From: Bradyrhizobium sp. BRP22
GTDB lineage: Bacteria; Pseudomonadota; Alphaproteobacteria; Rhizobiales; Xanthobacteraceae
Length of the DNA: 64,000 nucleotides
Direction of reading: 5' to 3'
Assembly (NCBI RefSeq): GCF_020194175.1
Contig: NZ_JADYVX010000005.1
Location: forward strand, 186,001-250,000
The position numbers and the translations under genes were made by a program. The notes below the pieces were generated by a model, which was not told the origin of the DNA, searched no databases, and worked only from the letters and a program-made list of their open reading frames with translations. Position 1 is the stretch's first letter, and each line of letters begins with the position of its first letter. Shown piece by piece: positions 30,032 to 39,064 of this stretch.

Positions 30032-31810
30032 ATGTTGGATTGCACATTCGATGCGAAGCCGCCTTCCGCGCCAATCAGGAGTTCTGGCTGGCACGGGCGA
30101 TCCTGCGCTTCGCTGCTTGGCGCAACGATGTTGATGTCGTTGTCCGGGCCGGCCAATACGCCGGCAACCGCGCAGCAGCCGCCACAGAAGCCGAATATCC
30201 TCTTCATCATGGGTGACGACATCGGCTGGATGCAGCCGAGCATCTATCACCGCGGCCTGATGGTCGGCGAGACGCCCAACATCGATCGCATCGGCAATGA
30301 GGGTGCGATCTTAATGCATTATTACGCCGAGCAGAGCTGCACGGCGGGCCGCAATGCCTTCTTCACCGGCATGAATCCGCTGCGCACTGGCATGATTCCC
30401 CCGCAGCTTCCCGGCAGCCCGTCCTATCTGCGGCCTGGTACGCCGGCGCTCGCCAAATTCCTGCTCGATCTCGGTTACAACACCGGCGAATTCGGCAAGA
30501 ACCATCTCGGCGACCACACCGACGCGCTGCCGACCGCGCACGGCTTTCAGGAGTTCTGGGGCTATCTGTATCATCTCGATGCCATGCAGGGCGTGAGCTT
30601 CCCGGACATCAACAAAACCCCGACCCAGCAGACGGTCGCGCCGCCGTGCCGCAATACGCCGATCCCGGGCCTGCCCGAGGATCCCAGCGCCGTGGATCCC
30701 AGGACGGCGGTTTGTTTGACCCCGCCACGCCCGGTGCTGTGGTGCAGGTCCTCCGACGGCACGAGCGCGAAACAGACCTGCCAGGATCAGGGCCCGCTGA
30801 CGCTCGAGCGTTCGAAGGGGGTGGACGAGGAGATTTCGGCCAAGATCATTGACTTCCTCGACCGCAACGATCCCAAGAGGACCAACAAGCCGTTCTTCGT
30901 CTGGTACAACCCGGCGCGCATGCACGTCACGACCGTGCTGAACGACAGGTACATGGCCATGGTCGGCGAGCCGGGCGGCAAGGACTGGGGCGTCAACGAA
31001 GCCGGCATGAAGCAGATGGATGACAACATCGGCTATGTGCTGAAGAAGCTCCAGGAAATGGGCCAGCTCGACAACACGATCATCGTGTTCACTACGGACA
31101 ACGGCGCAGAGACGTTCACCTTCCCGGACGGCGGCACCACCCCGTTCAAGGGCTCGAAGATGAACACCTGGGAAGGCGGCATGCGCGCTCCGGCAGTCAT
31201 TCGCTGGCCGGGCGTCATCAAGCCCGGGACGGTCAAGAACGACATCTTCGCGTCGCTCGACTGGCTGCCCACGCTTGTCAACATTGCCGGCGGAGACAAG
31301 GGCGATGCACTGAACAAGCGGATCATGGCCGGCTCATATCCGGGCATCGTCAAGACCAGGCTCGATGGCGTCGACCAGACCGAGTACCTCTCGGGACGTT
31401 CCGAGAAGTCGGCGCGCGATACCTTCTTTTACTATTCCAGCAGCCACCCGTCGGCGGTGCGCTACAAGAATTGGAAGATGTATTTCGCGATAGCTCCCGA
31501 AACCGCGACGGGCTTCCTCTCGCCGGGAGTCCAGACCCAGTTCGCAGCTGGCATGGTTAACCTCAAGCGCGATCCATTCGAGACGTCGTGGGGTGATGAG
31601 AAAAAGGCGAATTTCTGGTTCAGCGGCGCGCTCGCCGGGCCGGTCACGGCTTACATATACGACTGGAACCTGCTGCCCATCGGCCAGAACCTGTGGCTCA
31701 AGGAGCTCGAGACCTACAAAGAGTTCCCCCCGCTTCAAGATCCGGCGAGCTACAACCTGGATCAGGTTATGGAACAGCTCAAGAAGGGTCAGGGGCACCC
31801 GAGCCAGTAG
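30032..31810 (+). CDS. Arylsulfatase family hydrolase, formylglycine dependent
   Basis: A 592-residue alkaline-phosphatase-superfamily sulfatase. An N-terminal hydrophobic segment (about residues 27-48) suggests export. The metal-binding GDDIGW is at about 61-66, and the modified cysteine is Cys103 in SCTAGRNAFFTG, a C-x-A-x-R sulfatase signature. Later ligands are in FGKNHLGDH and VFTTDNGAETF. Two to four extra cysteines occur in an insert near residues 205-250. The ribosome site AGAGAGGAG precedes the start. It is expressed with the upstream formylglycine-generating enzyme. The natural substrate (sulfate ester, possibly also phosphonate or phosphodiester) cannot be told. Confidence 0.92.
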   Translation: MLDCTFDAKPPSAPIRSSGWHGRSCASLLGATMLMSLSGPANTPATAQQPPQKPNILFIMGDDIGWMQPSIYHRGLMVGETPNIDRIGNEGAILMHYYAEQSCTAGRNAFFTGMNPLRTGMIPPQLPGSPSYLRPGTPALAKFLLDLGYNTGEFGKNHLGDHTDALPTAHGFQEFWGYLYHLDAMQGVSFPDINKTPTQQTVAPPCRNTPIPGLPEDPSAVDPRTAVCLTPPRPVLWCRSSDGTSAKQTCQDQGPLTLERSKGVDEEISAKIIDFLDRNDPKRTNKPFFVWYNPARMHVTTVLNDRYMAMVGEPGGKDWGVNEAGMKQMDDNIGYVLKKLQEMGQLDNTIIVFTTDNGAETFTFPDGGTTPFKGSKMNTWEGGMRAPAVIRWPGVIKPGTVKNDIFASLDWLPTLVNIAGGDKGDALNKRIMAGSYPGIVKTRLDGVDQTEYLSGRSEKSARDTFFYYSSSHPSAVRYKNWKMYFAIAPETATGFLSPGVQTQFAAGMVNLKRDPFETSWGDEKKANFWFSGALAGPVTAYIYDWNLLPIGQNLWLKELETYKEFPPLQDPASYNLDQVMEQLKKGQGHPSQ

Positions 31811-31906
31811 TTCGAATGCTTGCGGGTGATGCGGGCGCCCCCACCGGGCGTCCGCACACGACAGGTGAGCGATGAATGCGCTGCGTGAATCGGCAGGTTA
31901 CCCATC

Positions 31907-32059
31907 ATGAGCATCGTCAGACGCACTTGTGTCGGCCTCCTCACAGCATTCGTCGCCGCGACGACCTTGGTGTCGCCTCTGTGCGCGCAGCCGCGTAAAC
32001 CATCCGTTTGGCAGTCGGAGGGAGAACATGAAGCCGATCCTGCAGTCTCCTCTCCTTGA
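31907..32059 (+). CDS. Short signal-peptide-like ORF overlapping the HAD gene start
   Basis: A 50-codon frame beginning MSIVRRTCVGLLTAFVAATT, with a basic N-terminus, a hydrophobic core and a plausible cleavage site (PLCAQ), then about 22 polar residues and a stop 32 bases inside the HAD hydrolase gene. It may be a small exported peptide, a leader for translational coupling, or the remnant of a lost gene. The base before it has no strong ribosome site. Confidence 0.3.
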   Translation: MSIVRRTCVGLLTAFVAATTLVSPLCAQPRKPSVWQSEGEHEADPAVSSP

Positions 32060-33077
32060 TCGTCGCTTTCTGCTCTCGTCGATGGCGACGCTTTCGCTGC
32101 TGGCCGTCGCCCTCCGTTCGCCTCTCGCCCAAGCACAGGTCCAAGCACAGGCCCAGCGCGACCCGCTGCCGTCCTGGAACGAGGGCGCGACCAAGGCGGC
32201 CATCATCGACTTCGTCGCGCGCGTCACGACGCAAGACGGTCCCACCTTCGTGCCGATCGAGCAGCGGATCGCCACCTTCGACAACGACGGCACCCTTTGG
32301 GTGGAGCAGCCGATGTACGTGCAGCTGGCCTTTGCGCTCGACCGCGTCAAGGCGCTTGCCCCGATGCATCTGGAATGGAAGGAGAAGCAGCCGTTCGCAG
32401 CGGTGCTCGAGGGCGATCTGAAGGCGGTCGCCGCCTCCGGAGAAAAAGGGCTGGCTGAGCTGGTCGCTGTGACGCACGCCGGCATGACGACGGCAGAGTT
32501 CGAGAAGATTGTCGTCGATTGGCTTGCCACCGCGCGCGATCGTCGTTTCCAGCGACCATACACTGAACTGGTCTACCAGCCGATGCTGGAGTTGCTGGCC
32601 TATCTCCGCGTCAACGGCTTCAAGACCTTCATCGTGTCAGGCGGCGGCATCGAGTTCATGCGGCCATGGACCGCGCGAATCTACGGAGTGCCCCCGGAGC
32701 AGGTGGTCGGCTCGTCGATCAAGACCCGATTTGAAATGCGCGACAGCACACCGGTTCTGTTCCGCCTGCCCGAGGTCAATTTCATCGACGACAAGGCCGG
32801 CAAGCCGATCGGCATCAACGAGCACATTGGCCGCCGCCCGATCGCGGCCTTCGGCAATTCCGATGGCGACCTCGAAATGCTGCAATGGACGACGCTCGGC
32901 GCCAGTGGCGCGCGGTTCGGCCTGATCGTCCACCATACCGACGCGGAACGCGAATATGCCTACGACCGCCATTCGAATTTCGGCAGACTGGATGTGGCGC
33001 TGGATGCCGCAACGGTGAACAGGTGGACGGTGGTCGACATGAAGAAGGACTGGAAGCGGATCTTTGCCTTCGACTAG
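32028..33077 (+). CDS. Secreted HAD-superfamily hydrolase
   Basis: A 349-residue haloacid dehalogenase-type phosphohydrolase. The N-terminus has DRRFLLSSMATLSLLAVAL ending near ALAQA, an export signal with an Arg-Arg pair that could be Tat-type. The nucleophile motif is ATFDNDGTLW (Asp85 and Asp87), the second motif is TFIVSGGG, and the last motif is AFGNSDGDLEML, giving a phosphoserine-phosphatase-like active site. The start at 32028 has GGAGGGAG upstream. It follows the sulfatase by 217 bases, so a shared role in processing of exported sulfate or phosphate esters is possible but unproven. Confidence 0.85.
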   Translation: MKPILQSPLLDRRFLLSSMATLSLLAVALRSPLAQAQVQAQAQRDPLPSWNEGATKAAIIDFVARVTTQDGPTFVPIEQRIATFDNDGTLWVEQPMYVQLAFALDRVKALAPMHLEWKEKQPFAAVLEGDLKAVAASGEKGLAELVAVTHAGMTTAEFEKIVVDWLATARDRRFQRPYTELVYQPMLELLAYLRVNGFKTFIVSGGGIEFMRPWTARIYGVPPEQVVGSSIKTRFEMRDSTPVLFRLPEVNFIDDKAGKPIGINEHIGRRPIAAFGNSDGDLEMLQWTTLGASGARFGLIVHHTDAEREYAYDRHSNFGRLDVALDAATVNRWTVVDMKKDWKRIFAFD

Positions 33078-33177
33078 AGCATGATCCGGAAAAGTGGGAC
33101 CGGTTTTCCGAAAAAGATCATGCTCAAACAAAGAGCTAGAGCGGGATGACGATTCGAAGAAAAGTCATCACGCTCTA
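33076..33177. repeat. Intergenic repeat (AGCATGATCCGGAAAAG family)
   Basis: AGAGCATGATCCGGAAAA pairs with the later AAAAAGATCATGCTC; a second arm set (GATGAC/GTCATC, AGAGC/GCTCT) follows. The element begins at the HAD stop codon. Relatives lie at 48871-48895 and 60394-60482. The 220 bases after it, up to the MetA-type gene, hold nothing recognised. Confidence 0.75.
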
Positions 33178-33401
33178 GGGCGCGTCGTGGCGAAGCAGTA
33201 CCAATGCATTCGCGACATGCGCTGCAAAAATACAAACACTAAATTACCAGTTGTGGCCAATCCACAACGGACTTCAAGCCTCAAATATGGCTTACTTGCA
33301 CTCTGGAGCCGAGCGCGGGAATCGCCGCGCTACAAAATGGAAAGTGCCTTCGTAACCGCCTGAGCCTGATGTAAACGCATTTGCCGCCTGGAGATCGTCA
33401 G

Positions 33402-34490
33402 ATGAAAATCACCTTGGGATTTCCGGGCGTTTCTCAACCGGCTCTGGTCGGCTCACTCGCTGTCGCAGCCCTCGCACTATTCCCGCAAATCGCAAGCGCT
33501 GACGAAAACGGCATCAGCTTCTGGCTCCCCGGCCTCTTTGGAAGCTTGGCGGCCACGCCGCAGCAGCCGGGTTGGTCGCTGGCGACGATCTACTATCACA
33601 CCTCCGTATCGGCCGGCGCCGACGTCGCGCGTGCGCGTGAATTCTCGCTCGGCAGGGTTCCGGCCAACCTTACCGTCAACGCAAATCTGAATTTGAGCGT
33701 CAACGCCACCGGCGATCTTGGCTTGGTGATCCCGTCCTATGTATTCGCGACGCCGGTGCTCGGCGGCCAGGCGTCCGTGTCTCTCCTGGCGAACTATGGC
33801 GTCGTCGGCACCAGCCTGGCGGGGACCTTGTCCGGCGTGCTCACCGGCCCGTTCGGCAACAACGTCCCCTTCGCGCGATCCGACACCATCAGCGACACGA
33901 CATGGGGATTTGGGGATCTGGCACCGATCTTCCAATTGCGCTGGAACGCCGGCGTCCACAACTACATGACCTACATCACGGGCGACATCCCGGTGGGCGC
34001 TTACGAATCCACGCGGCTGTCGAACTTGGGCATCGGACACGGCGCGATCGACGCCGGCGGCGGCTACACCTATTTCAACCCGCAAACCGGCCATGAGTTT
34101 TCTGGCGTCCTCGGCTTCACCTACAATTTCAAGAATACTGCAACGCAGTATCAGAGTGGCGTCGACATGCACTTCGACTGGGGTGCATCGCAATTCCTGT
34201 CGAAGCAGGTCATGGTTGGCCTCGTGGGCTATGTCTACAAGGAGCTCGGCTGCGACAGCGGCTCAGGCGACCGTGTCGGCTGCTTCCAGTCCCAGGTCGT
34301 TGGCGTCGGTCCACAGATCGGGTACCTGTTTCCGGTCGGCGACATGCAGGGTTATCTCAATTTTAAGGCTTACGGCGAGTTCGCTGCGGAAAACCGGCCA
34401 TCAGGCTGGAATACCTGGCTCACCTTCTCTATCTCGCCGCCCGCGCCCACACCGCCTCCGACGACAAAACCGATCGTCAGAAAATATTAA
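33402..34490 (+). CDS. MetA-pathway-of-phenol-degradation family outer membrane protein
   Basis: A 362-residue exported beta-barrel protein. A signal peptide ends near residue 30 (LALFPQIASADE). The rest has alternating hydrophobic strands typical of an outer membrane barrel, including YYHTSVSAGADVA, LVIPSYVFATPVLGGQASVSL, WGFGDLAPIFQLRW and GYVYKELGCDSGSGD. The C-terminus ends TPPPTTKPIVRKY after a Pro-rich stretch. The family is named from a phenol pathway, but most members are unlinked to it and may be solute channels. The start at 33402 has GGAG 8 bases upstream. It lies last in the sulfatase/HAD block. Confidence 0.8.
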   Translation: MKITLGFPGVSQPALVGSLAVAALALFPQIASADENGISFWLPGLFGSLAATPQQPGWSLATIYYHTSVSAGADVARAREFSLGRVPANLTVNANLNLSVNATGDLGLVIPSYVFATPVLGGQASVSLLANYGVVGTSLAGTLSGVLTGPFGNNVPFARSDTISDTTWGFGDLAPIFQLRWNAGVHNYMTYITGDIPVGAYESTRLSNLGIGHGAIDAGGGYTYFNPQTGHEFSGVLGFTYNFKNTATQYQSGVDMHFDWGASQFLSKQVMVGLVGYVYKELGCDSGSGDRVGCFQSQVVGVGPQIGYLFPVGDMQGYLNFKAYGEFAAENRPSGWNTWLTFSISPPAPTPPPTTKPIVRKY

Positions 34491-34560
34491 GGCCAAGCTG
34501 TGGAGCTACGGGTCCTAAAAAATATTGAGCGCGGCGCCTTGCTGCCAAGCAGAGGTGGCT

Positions 34561-34791
34561 GTGATCCGCGATCTCACGACTGACAAAACCAAACGTAACA
34601 AGTTCGACCGGCTACACCAGCACCTCAACCAGCTTGCTGATGAGGTTGACTGGGTGATTGCCTCAAACAAGATGGAAGCGTTAGGCCGCATAAGTTCACG
34701 GCCTCCTTCTTCTTGCGCCAATCCGTATGTCGCCTATTGGCGTAATGCTCCCGAACGGCTCCACTCTCAAAATGCCGTCAATTCCCAATGA
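34561..34791 (+). CDS. Small hypothetical protein (doubtful)
   Basis: A frame of about 76 codons from a GTG. The first 36 residues (IRDLTTDKTKRNKFDRLHQH, then LNQLADEVDW) look like real protein with an amphipathic helix; the rest looks unconserved and may be frameshifted. I recall similar small proteins in Bradyrhizobium but cannot confirm it. The remainder of the 360-base gap between the MetA-type gene and the porin holds only the porin terminator. Confidence 0.35.
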   Translation: MIRDLTTDKTKRNKFDRLHQHLNQLADEVDWVIASNKMEALGRISSRPPSSCANPYVAYWRNAPERLHSQNAVNSQ

Positions 34792-34794
34792 CAA

Positions 34795-34824
34795 AAACCC
34801 CCGGCAGCGCGCTGCCGGGGGTTT
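34795..34824 (-). terminator. Rho-independent terminator of the porin gene
   Basis: A perfect 30-base palindrome centred on 34809/34810 (AAACCCCCGGCAGCG and its complement). On the minus strand the stem ends in TTTTTGT, 27 bases past the porin stop. Confidence 0.9.
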
Positions 34825-34850
34825 CTAGATCGGGATTCAGATGATCAAGA

Positions 34851-36437
34851 TCAGAAGTTGCGCTGAACGCGGACGTTCAAGCTGACCGTATCCTGGTCCT
34901 TGAAATCGTACCGCGCGACCGGCTTCGGAGCCGGCGGCGCCAAGATCGCCGAGCCGGTGAACTTCTGGTCGAGGTGGAACCACATGACTTCGGCCGAGAA
35001 CGTCAGGTTCTTGACCGGAGTCCAGCGGGTGATCACGCCGAGCTGAGACACGTTGAAGTCCGGGTTGCAGCTATAGTCGAGGCTCGGAGCCGCGACCCGC
35101 GCAGCCGTATAGGTTGCGCAAACGAAGGCCTTCGCAGTGTTGTCGTAACGCACAGCCGAGTAGCTGCCGAACAAGCTCGACGACCAGTAGGGATCCCAGT
35201 TGTGGTTGAACGCACCACGGACACCCCACGCCTTGGTCAGGTGAAGGTCTCCGTCGCCACCAGCGAACACCGGCAGGTACACGGCGTCACTGGTCGCACC
35301 GAAACCAATGCTCTGATAGGAGCCGAAATTGCTGGCACCACCGAACATTGTGAACAGCGGCGAGGTCGACGACGTCGAGATCACCTGCTTGGTGTCGCCG
35401 ATGGCGTAGGTCGCATCCAACTTGATGTCGTCGCCGGGACCAGTCGGGATGTTCTTGATCTGCAACGCAGCCATCACCGCACCGCCCCACTTGGTGTCGG
35501 GGTGGCCGGAGAGTTCAGACAGGCCTGTTGGCGCCGCGCCGGGCAGACCGACCGCACCGGCCGGAGCACCGGTCGTATTCAGCACGTTGTACGATGCGTT
35601 GACTTGATGTGCCGCGCCCGAAATCTGGAACAGACCCCAAGCCTGGTCGATGCGGATGTTACCGACGACGTCGGGAGCCGTCACGCCGCCATAAGCGTTG
35701 GCGATACCGCCGGTGGAGGTCAGCGGCACCGTCAGGTTGGCGACGACCGTTCGGTTGAAGACGGTCGGATCATCGAGCCCGATGGTGCCCGATATGCCGT
35801 TGCCGAACTGCGCGGTGTACTGGATGTTGTTCACGCCGGTGACGGTGTCGTGACCGCCGAGCAGGAAGGACGAGTTGTTGCCCGGATAACCGTGCCACGG
35901 CGTCGCGAAGGCCGAAGCCGACTTACCGAAGGTGAAGCCCGCGAACTGGATGAACACGAATTCGACCGCGACATAGCCACCGCCCGGCGTATGCAGCAGG
36001 TTGGCACCTGCAACCGGAAGCGAACCGTTGATCGAGTTCGGGCTGAACGTGTTGTTGCCCAGGGTATCGAACTGGAAGTCGCCCTGAGCGAAGGTGCGGA
36101 CGACGCCATATTCGGTAGCGGTGCGGGTATCAACCGTCAGCGCCATACGGGAGCGGGCGGCAAAATAATCGGCGTACCGGTTGTGTTGACCGATATCACC
36201 ACTCCACGCCGGCGAGTCGTAGATGCCGCCGTTGAACGTGGTGTCGACACGCAGGTAGCCGCCGATCTTCATGCAGGTGTCGGTGCCCGGGATGTACCAG
36301 AAACCGGCGCCGTAAAGCGAACAGATCTTCACGTACTCGACCGCTTTGGCCTTGACGGGAAGATCGGCCGCCTGTGCCCCGCCCATGGCGAGCAGACCCG
36401 CCGCTGAGCCGAGGATAAGGCTCTTAACCATCTTCAT
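34851..36437 (-). CDS. Porin (Bradyrhizobium/Rhizobiales Omp type)
   Basis: A 528-residue outer membrane porin. The signal peptide MKMVKSLILGSAAGLLAMGG ends at AQA, followed by ADLPVKAK and VKICSLYGAGFWYIPGTDTCMKIGGYLRVD, which is the hallmark start of the rhizobial porin family. The C-terminus ends in Phe (VSLNVRVQRNF) as needed for barrel assembly. The ribosome site GGAGG lies about 6 bases from the start at 36437. A strong terminator follows. It is longer than many members (about 500). It is probably the main general-diffusion route for small solutes, and one of several paralogs in such genomes. Confidence 0.94.
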   Translation of the reverse strand: MKMVKSLILGSAAGLLAMGGAQAADLPVKAKAVEYVKICSLYGAGFWYIPGTDTCMKIGGYLRVDTTFNGGIYDSPAWSGDIGQHNRYADYFAARSRMALTVDTRTATEYGVVRTFAQGDFQFDTLGNNTFSPNSINGSLPVAGANLLHTPGGGYVAVEFVFIQFAGFTFGKSASAFATPWHGYPGNNSSFLLGGHDTVTGVNNIQYTAQFGNGISGTIGLDDPTVFNRTVVANLTVPLTSTGGIANAYGGVTAPDVVGNIRIDQAWGLFQISGAAHQVNASYNVLNTTGAPAGAVGLPGAAPTGLSELSGHPDTKWGGAVMAALQIKNIPTGPGDDIKLDATYAIGDTKQVISTSSTSPLFTMFGGASNFGSYQSIGFGATSDAVYLPVFAGGDGDLHLTKAWGVRGAFNHNWDPYWSSSLFGSYSAVRYDNTAKAFVCATYTAARVAAPSLDYSCNPDFNVSQLGVITRWTPVKNLTFSAEVMWFHLDQKFTGSAILAPPAPKPVARYDFKDQDTVSLNVRVQRNF

Positions 36438-36773
36438 GTTAAACCTCCAAGTTGCTCTGTAAGGAAGAGCTGCGGATCCGCCGGGCGAACACCCTGAGGC
36501 TGGTTCCCTAGTCCCCCATAAACCCGTCAAGCCGCTTCGCGCTTTCGGACTCCCGCGAAAACGCGAGGGACTTAAGCGAACCACCAAGAACGGGACGACT
36601 TCGGGATGCCCCCCTCCGTCGCAGCAACAGAATTACCGAAGGGCCTTGCACAAGCAACAAATGAACCGCTTCGAACCGCTGCGCTTCGCCTGTTTTCCGA
36701 CGGGTGTTGCACAAATAACACGCAGATGTGATCAAACGGCGCCAACAAGTCATTGAAATTGTTATATATTATT
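36438..36773. other. Upstream region of the porin gene
   Basis: No convincing gene. It holds the porin promoter on the minus strand and an AT-rich patch at about 36740-36778 (TTATATATTATTTTAG). Short overlapping frames here have no conserved features. Confidence 0.5.
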
Positions 36774-37304
36774 TTAGGCCTCACTTGACCTCTCGATCGC
36801 CCTCGCTCTGCGGCGACCGCTACCCTCGCTGAGGCTCGCAAAGACGCCCGTCGAATCAAGTGACTCGGGGCGCTTGATTCCTCGGTCCAGACAGCGAGGA
36901 CCGGCTCCGAATAAGGACTTAAAAATAGAGGCTCGAGATAAGGACTTGGTCGCGCCGTCGAGCAGTTCGATACTCGCCGGCGCGTTCGGGTCGCCCGAGT
37001 TCGTCACGATGAAACTCTGGCGGCGACGGAGATCCAGGCCGGCGCGATCCTCTACTGTCCGACAAATGTCTGAAGGGCACGCTCGATGGTTCCCGAAGTC
37101 ACTCGATCCCGGAGCCGGCATCGCTCTCGCGGCCAACGTCGGGTTCCAAAATAGGAACCCGCGGTAGCGAACGCGGTTCTTTTGGAAAGGAGAGAGTGGG
37201 CCGCAACAATGATTCCACCCCAGCGGGTTGTCGGGACTCTGATCGGGACCGGCTCCGAAACCGTCGAGCGATATCGAGAAGCAGTTCACGCGAACCTTGG
37301 ACAA
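36774..37304 (-). pseudogene. Remnant of a dihydrofolate-reductase-fold (RibD C-terminal) gene
   Basis: The frame opens with MSKVRVNCFSISLDGFGAGP, then DQSPDNPLG, which matches the first 29 residues of the DHFR-family proteins often annotated as RibD C-terminal domain proteins. After DNPLG, where a GG-x-LH segment is expected, the protein becomes unrelated (WNHCCGPLSPFQ). The rest of the frame has no family features. One explanation is frameshift or deletion leaving only the 5' end; another is a chance fusion to unrelated sequence. The true gene product is lost in either case. Confidence 0.5.
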
Positions 37305-37359
37305 TGCAGGCTCCTTCCCAAACCGATTGTTACGCAGCCAGTTGCGTTGCTCGTCTGCC

Positions 37360-38844
37360 CTACAGGGCCCGCGTTCTCACATCGGGTTTGCCGAACCAGG
37401 TTCCAAGTGCCTCGTTGAGGCCCATGGCGTTTCCGTCTCCAACCCACGCCACGTGCCCGTCAGGCCGGATCAGGACGGCGGTCGGAGTCTGGACCATGCC
37501 CGCCACAGGAAGTTCGCACACGCCTTCAAATCTTGCATCGATCAGCTTCACTCGCTTTGCCCATCCCGTGATGTCGATGTGGCCAGGCTTCCCGAAATTG
37601 AGCAGCACCGGCCGTGCATCGTGCAGGAGGGTGAAGAGACGCGTTGGTCCATCGGCGGTGAAAAGGTCGAGGTCGGGCATTCGGCGGCCAAGCAACGGAT
37701 GTCCCTCGCCGAGGTCGTATCGAATATCGAGGCCTGACATCATTGCAGTGTACCATTTGCGCGGCGCATCCATCTGCATCACCTGCGCCATCATCTCGCG
37801 CAAGGCATTTGTCCGCTCGTCGCCACGGTTGAGCGCCGTGAGCGCCAACGTGTTCTTGAGCAAGGCCGCACCGACCGGGTGTCGCTCCGCATGGTAGGTG
37901 TCGAGCAGGTTTTCTGGCGAGGCGCCTTTGACCACCTGGGCGAGCTTCCAGCCCAGATTGACGGCGTCCTGGATGCCGATGTTCAGGCCCTGCCCGCCGA
38001 CTGGAGAATGCACATGGGCGGCATCTCCGACCAGCAACACGCGCCCTTTCCGGTAGGACGCAGCCTGCCGCGCTGCATCGGTGAACCTTGAGAGCCAGCT
38101 GACATCGTGGACACCGAAGTCTGATCCGTAAGCGGCAATGAGAGCCCCGCGAAGCTCGTCGACGTCTGGTTTGTCGCCCCGTTCGCAGCGTTGCTCTGTC
38201 ACGACACCGCGGACGCGCTTACCGCCCTCCAGCTTGCCAAGGGCATAGACGCCCCTTTCGCCATGACGCATGCCCAATGCCGGCTCGTCTGCCATGTCGG
38301 CTTCGAAAATCAGGTAGCTGATGGCCGGCTCCCATCCCGGGAATTCGATACCGGCCGTCTTACGGACAAGACTGCGGCCGCCATCGCATCCGACAAGGTA
38401 CGTCGCCCGCAGGGAGTGGCCGTCATGCAACCCGACGTTCACGCCGGCGTCATCCTGCGCGAAACCGGTTACCTCGCAGCCGCGATAAAACGGCACCGAC
38501 AATTCGGAAACCCAGTCAGCGAGTTCGCGCTCGATCTTGGCCTGCCACAGCGCGAGCGTGTAGTTGTGTCGAGTCGGGCGATCGCTGGCATCGAGAATTG
38601 AACCGCCGAATAGCACGACGTGGTGCTTTTCTCCCTGCGATACGAAGCGGTCGGCTATGCCGCGCTGGTCGAGCACCTCGATCGATCGCGGATGCAGTCC
38701 GCTGGCACGCGAGCCCTCGACATCCTGGTTCACGCGCCGCTCGACAATGGCAACATCCACACCCGCCAATGCCAATTCACCCGCCAGCATCAGCCCGGCC
38801 GGGCCACCTCCGGCGATGACCACTTCATGCTCGGATGAAGACAT
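37360..38844 (-). CDS. FAD-dependent aromatic/antibiotic monooxygenase (PheA/TfdB, Rox-like)
   Basis: A 494-residue group A flavin monooxygenase. The FAD-binding GGGPAGLMLAGEL is near residue 11, the DG motif is in VGCDGGRSLVRK, and the GD motif is in LLVGDAAHVHSPVGGQGLN. A C-terminal thioredoxin-like domain spans about 390-490 (LIRPDGHVAWVGD). This architecture occurs in phenol hydroxylases and in rifampicin monooxygenases. The start at 38844 has GAGGTGG upstream; the longer frame is unsupported. It lies on the minus strand next to TetR, separated by 220 bases, and may be under that regulator. The substrate is unknown. Confidence 0.88.
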   Translation of the reverse strand: MSSSEHEVVIAGGGPAGLMLAGELALAGVDVAIVERRVNQDVEGSRASGLHPRSIEVLDQRGIADRFVSQGEKHHVVLFGGSILDASDRPTRHNYTLALWQAKIERELADWVSELSVPFYRGCEVTGFAQDDAGVNVGLHDGHSLRATYLVGCDGGRSLVRKTAGIEFPGWEPAISYLIFEADMADEPALGMRHGERGVYALGKLEGGKRVRGVVTEQRCERGDKPDVDELRGALIAAYGSDFGVHDVSWLSRFTDAARQAASYRKGRVLLVGDAAHVHSPVGGQGLNIGIQDAVNLGWKLAQVVKGASPENLLDTYHAERHPVGAALLKNTLALTALNRGDERTNALREMMAQVMQMDAPRKWYTAMMSGLDIRYDLGEGHPLLGRRMPDLDLFTADGPTRLFTLLHDARPVLLNFGKPGHIDITGWAKRVKLIDARFEGVCELPVAGMVQTPTAVLIRPDGHVAWVGDGNAMGLNEALGTWFGKPDVRTRAL

Positions 38845-39064
38845 TTTTCGCCACCTCACAGAATCACGGTTGGCCCGTCTTCTACGCGATGATCGACGTC
38901 TTGAAGCAAGCCGATCGGCCAACAGATTGAATCTGACAATAATGGATCGAACCGTGCTGTAGTCGATGTGTGAGCGAATGGCGGGCCGGGAACGATGGAG
39001 ATGGGCACTATGCCTTCCGTAGTCACCTAATGTACTCCACAACCCTCTCATCCCTGAATGATGC

